NCBI GenBank assembly: GCA_017398245.1
Contig: JAFQGN010000106.1
Span: 1-5,615 of the forward strand
DNA length: 5,615 nucleotides
Reading direction: 5' to 3'
DNA from: Clostridia bacterium
Lineage (GTDB): Bacteria; Bacillota_A; Clostridia; Christensenellales; Aristaeellaceae
How positions within the stretch are numbered: position 1 is the stretch's first letter; every line of letters begins with the position of its first letter. Of the stretch, positions 5,586 to 5,615 are shown in pieces. The position numbers and the translations under genes were made by a program. Under the pieces are notes generated by a model. The model had not been told where the DNA came from. It searched no databases and saw only the letters and a program-made list of their open reading frames with translations.

Positions 5586-5613
5586 GGAGGACCTTTCTTT
5601 AGGAAAAGAAAGG
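5586..5613 (-). promoter_or_regulatory. Stem-loop in the deoC leader
   Basis: CCTTTCTTT and AAAGAAAGG (5592-5600 with 5605-5613) form a perfect 9-bp stem with a 4-base loop. The minus-strand transcript continues with TCCTCCCCGC and then nine A residues (5573-5581) before the SD. The lack of a T-run argues against a terminator. It may be a leader regulatory hairpin, or the end of an upstream feature cut by the window edge. Confidence 0.45.
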
Positions 5614-5615
5614 CC

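Noticed and set aside
4868..5602. 244-residue plus-strand open frame opposite deoC and the start of hemW
   Set aside because: Composition is typical of an antisense shadow (rich in H, A, R, D, L) and the minus-strand genes here are certain.

Overview
All supported genes in this window lie on the minus strand, so the window reads right to left. The organism is probably a moderately GC-rich member of the Bacillota, likely Clostridia-like. This is an inference from several features: a membrane-anchored RNase Y, strong GGAGG-type Shine-Dalgarno (SD) sites, a TTG start, near-perfect TTGACA-17-TATAAT promoters, a tRNA gene with encoded CCA, and a short 212-residue DeoC. I cannot name a genus from the sequence.

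In order of transcription: deoC (deoxyribose-phosphate aldolase) is preceded by a hairpin-containing leader at the window edge. It overlaps hemW (radical SAM heme chaperone) by one base. Next comes a gene-free stretch of about 375 bp (3415-3791) packed with seven short inverted repeats. It ends at a consensus promoter driving a tRNA-Val(GAC) gene with its own terminator. Just past that terminator lie an ANT(2'')-like nucleotidyltransferase gene and a NimA-type flavin split-barrel gene, closely spaced and probably co-transcribed, followed by a probable terminator. A 380-bp intergenic region then holds phased A-tracts, a TTGACA-17-TATACT promoter and a structured leader for rny (RNase Y). That gene closes with a strong intrinsic terminator (GAAA tetraloop) 8 bases after its stop.

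The genes do not form one pathway. deoC serves deoxynucleoside catabolism, hemW heme handling, rny global mRNA decay, and the NTase/flavoprotein pair looks like small-molecule or stress-related accessory functions. No phage, IS, CRISPR or defence system is visible. The least explained part is the hairpin-rich block between hemW and the tRNA. The regulatory DNA around rny and the deoC leader come next.
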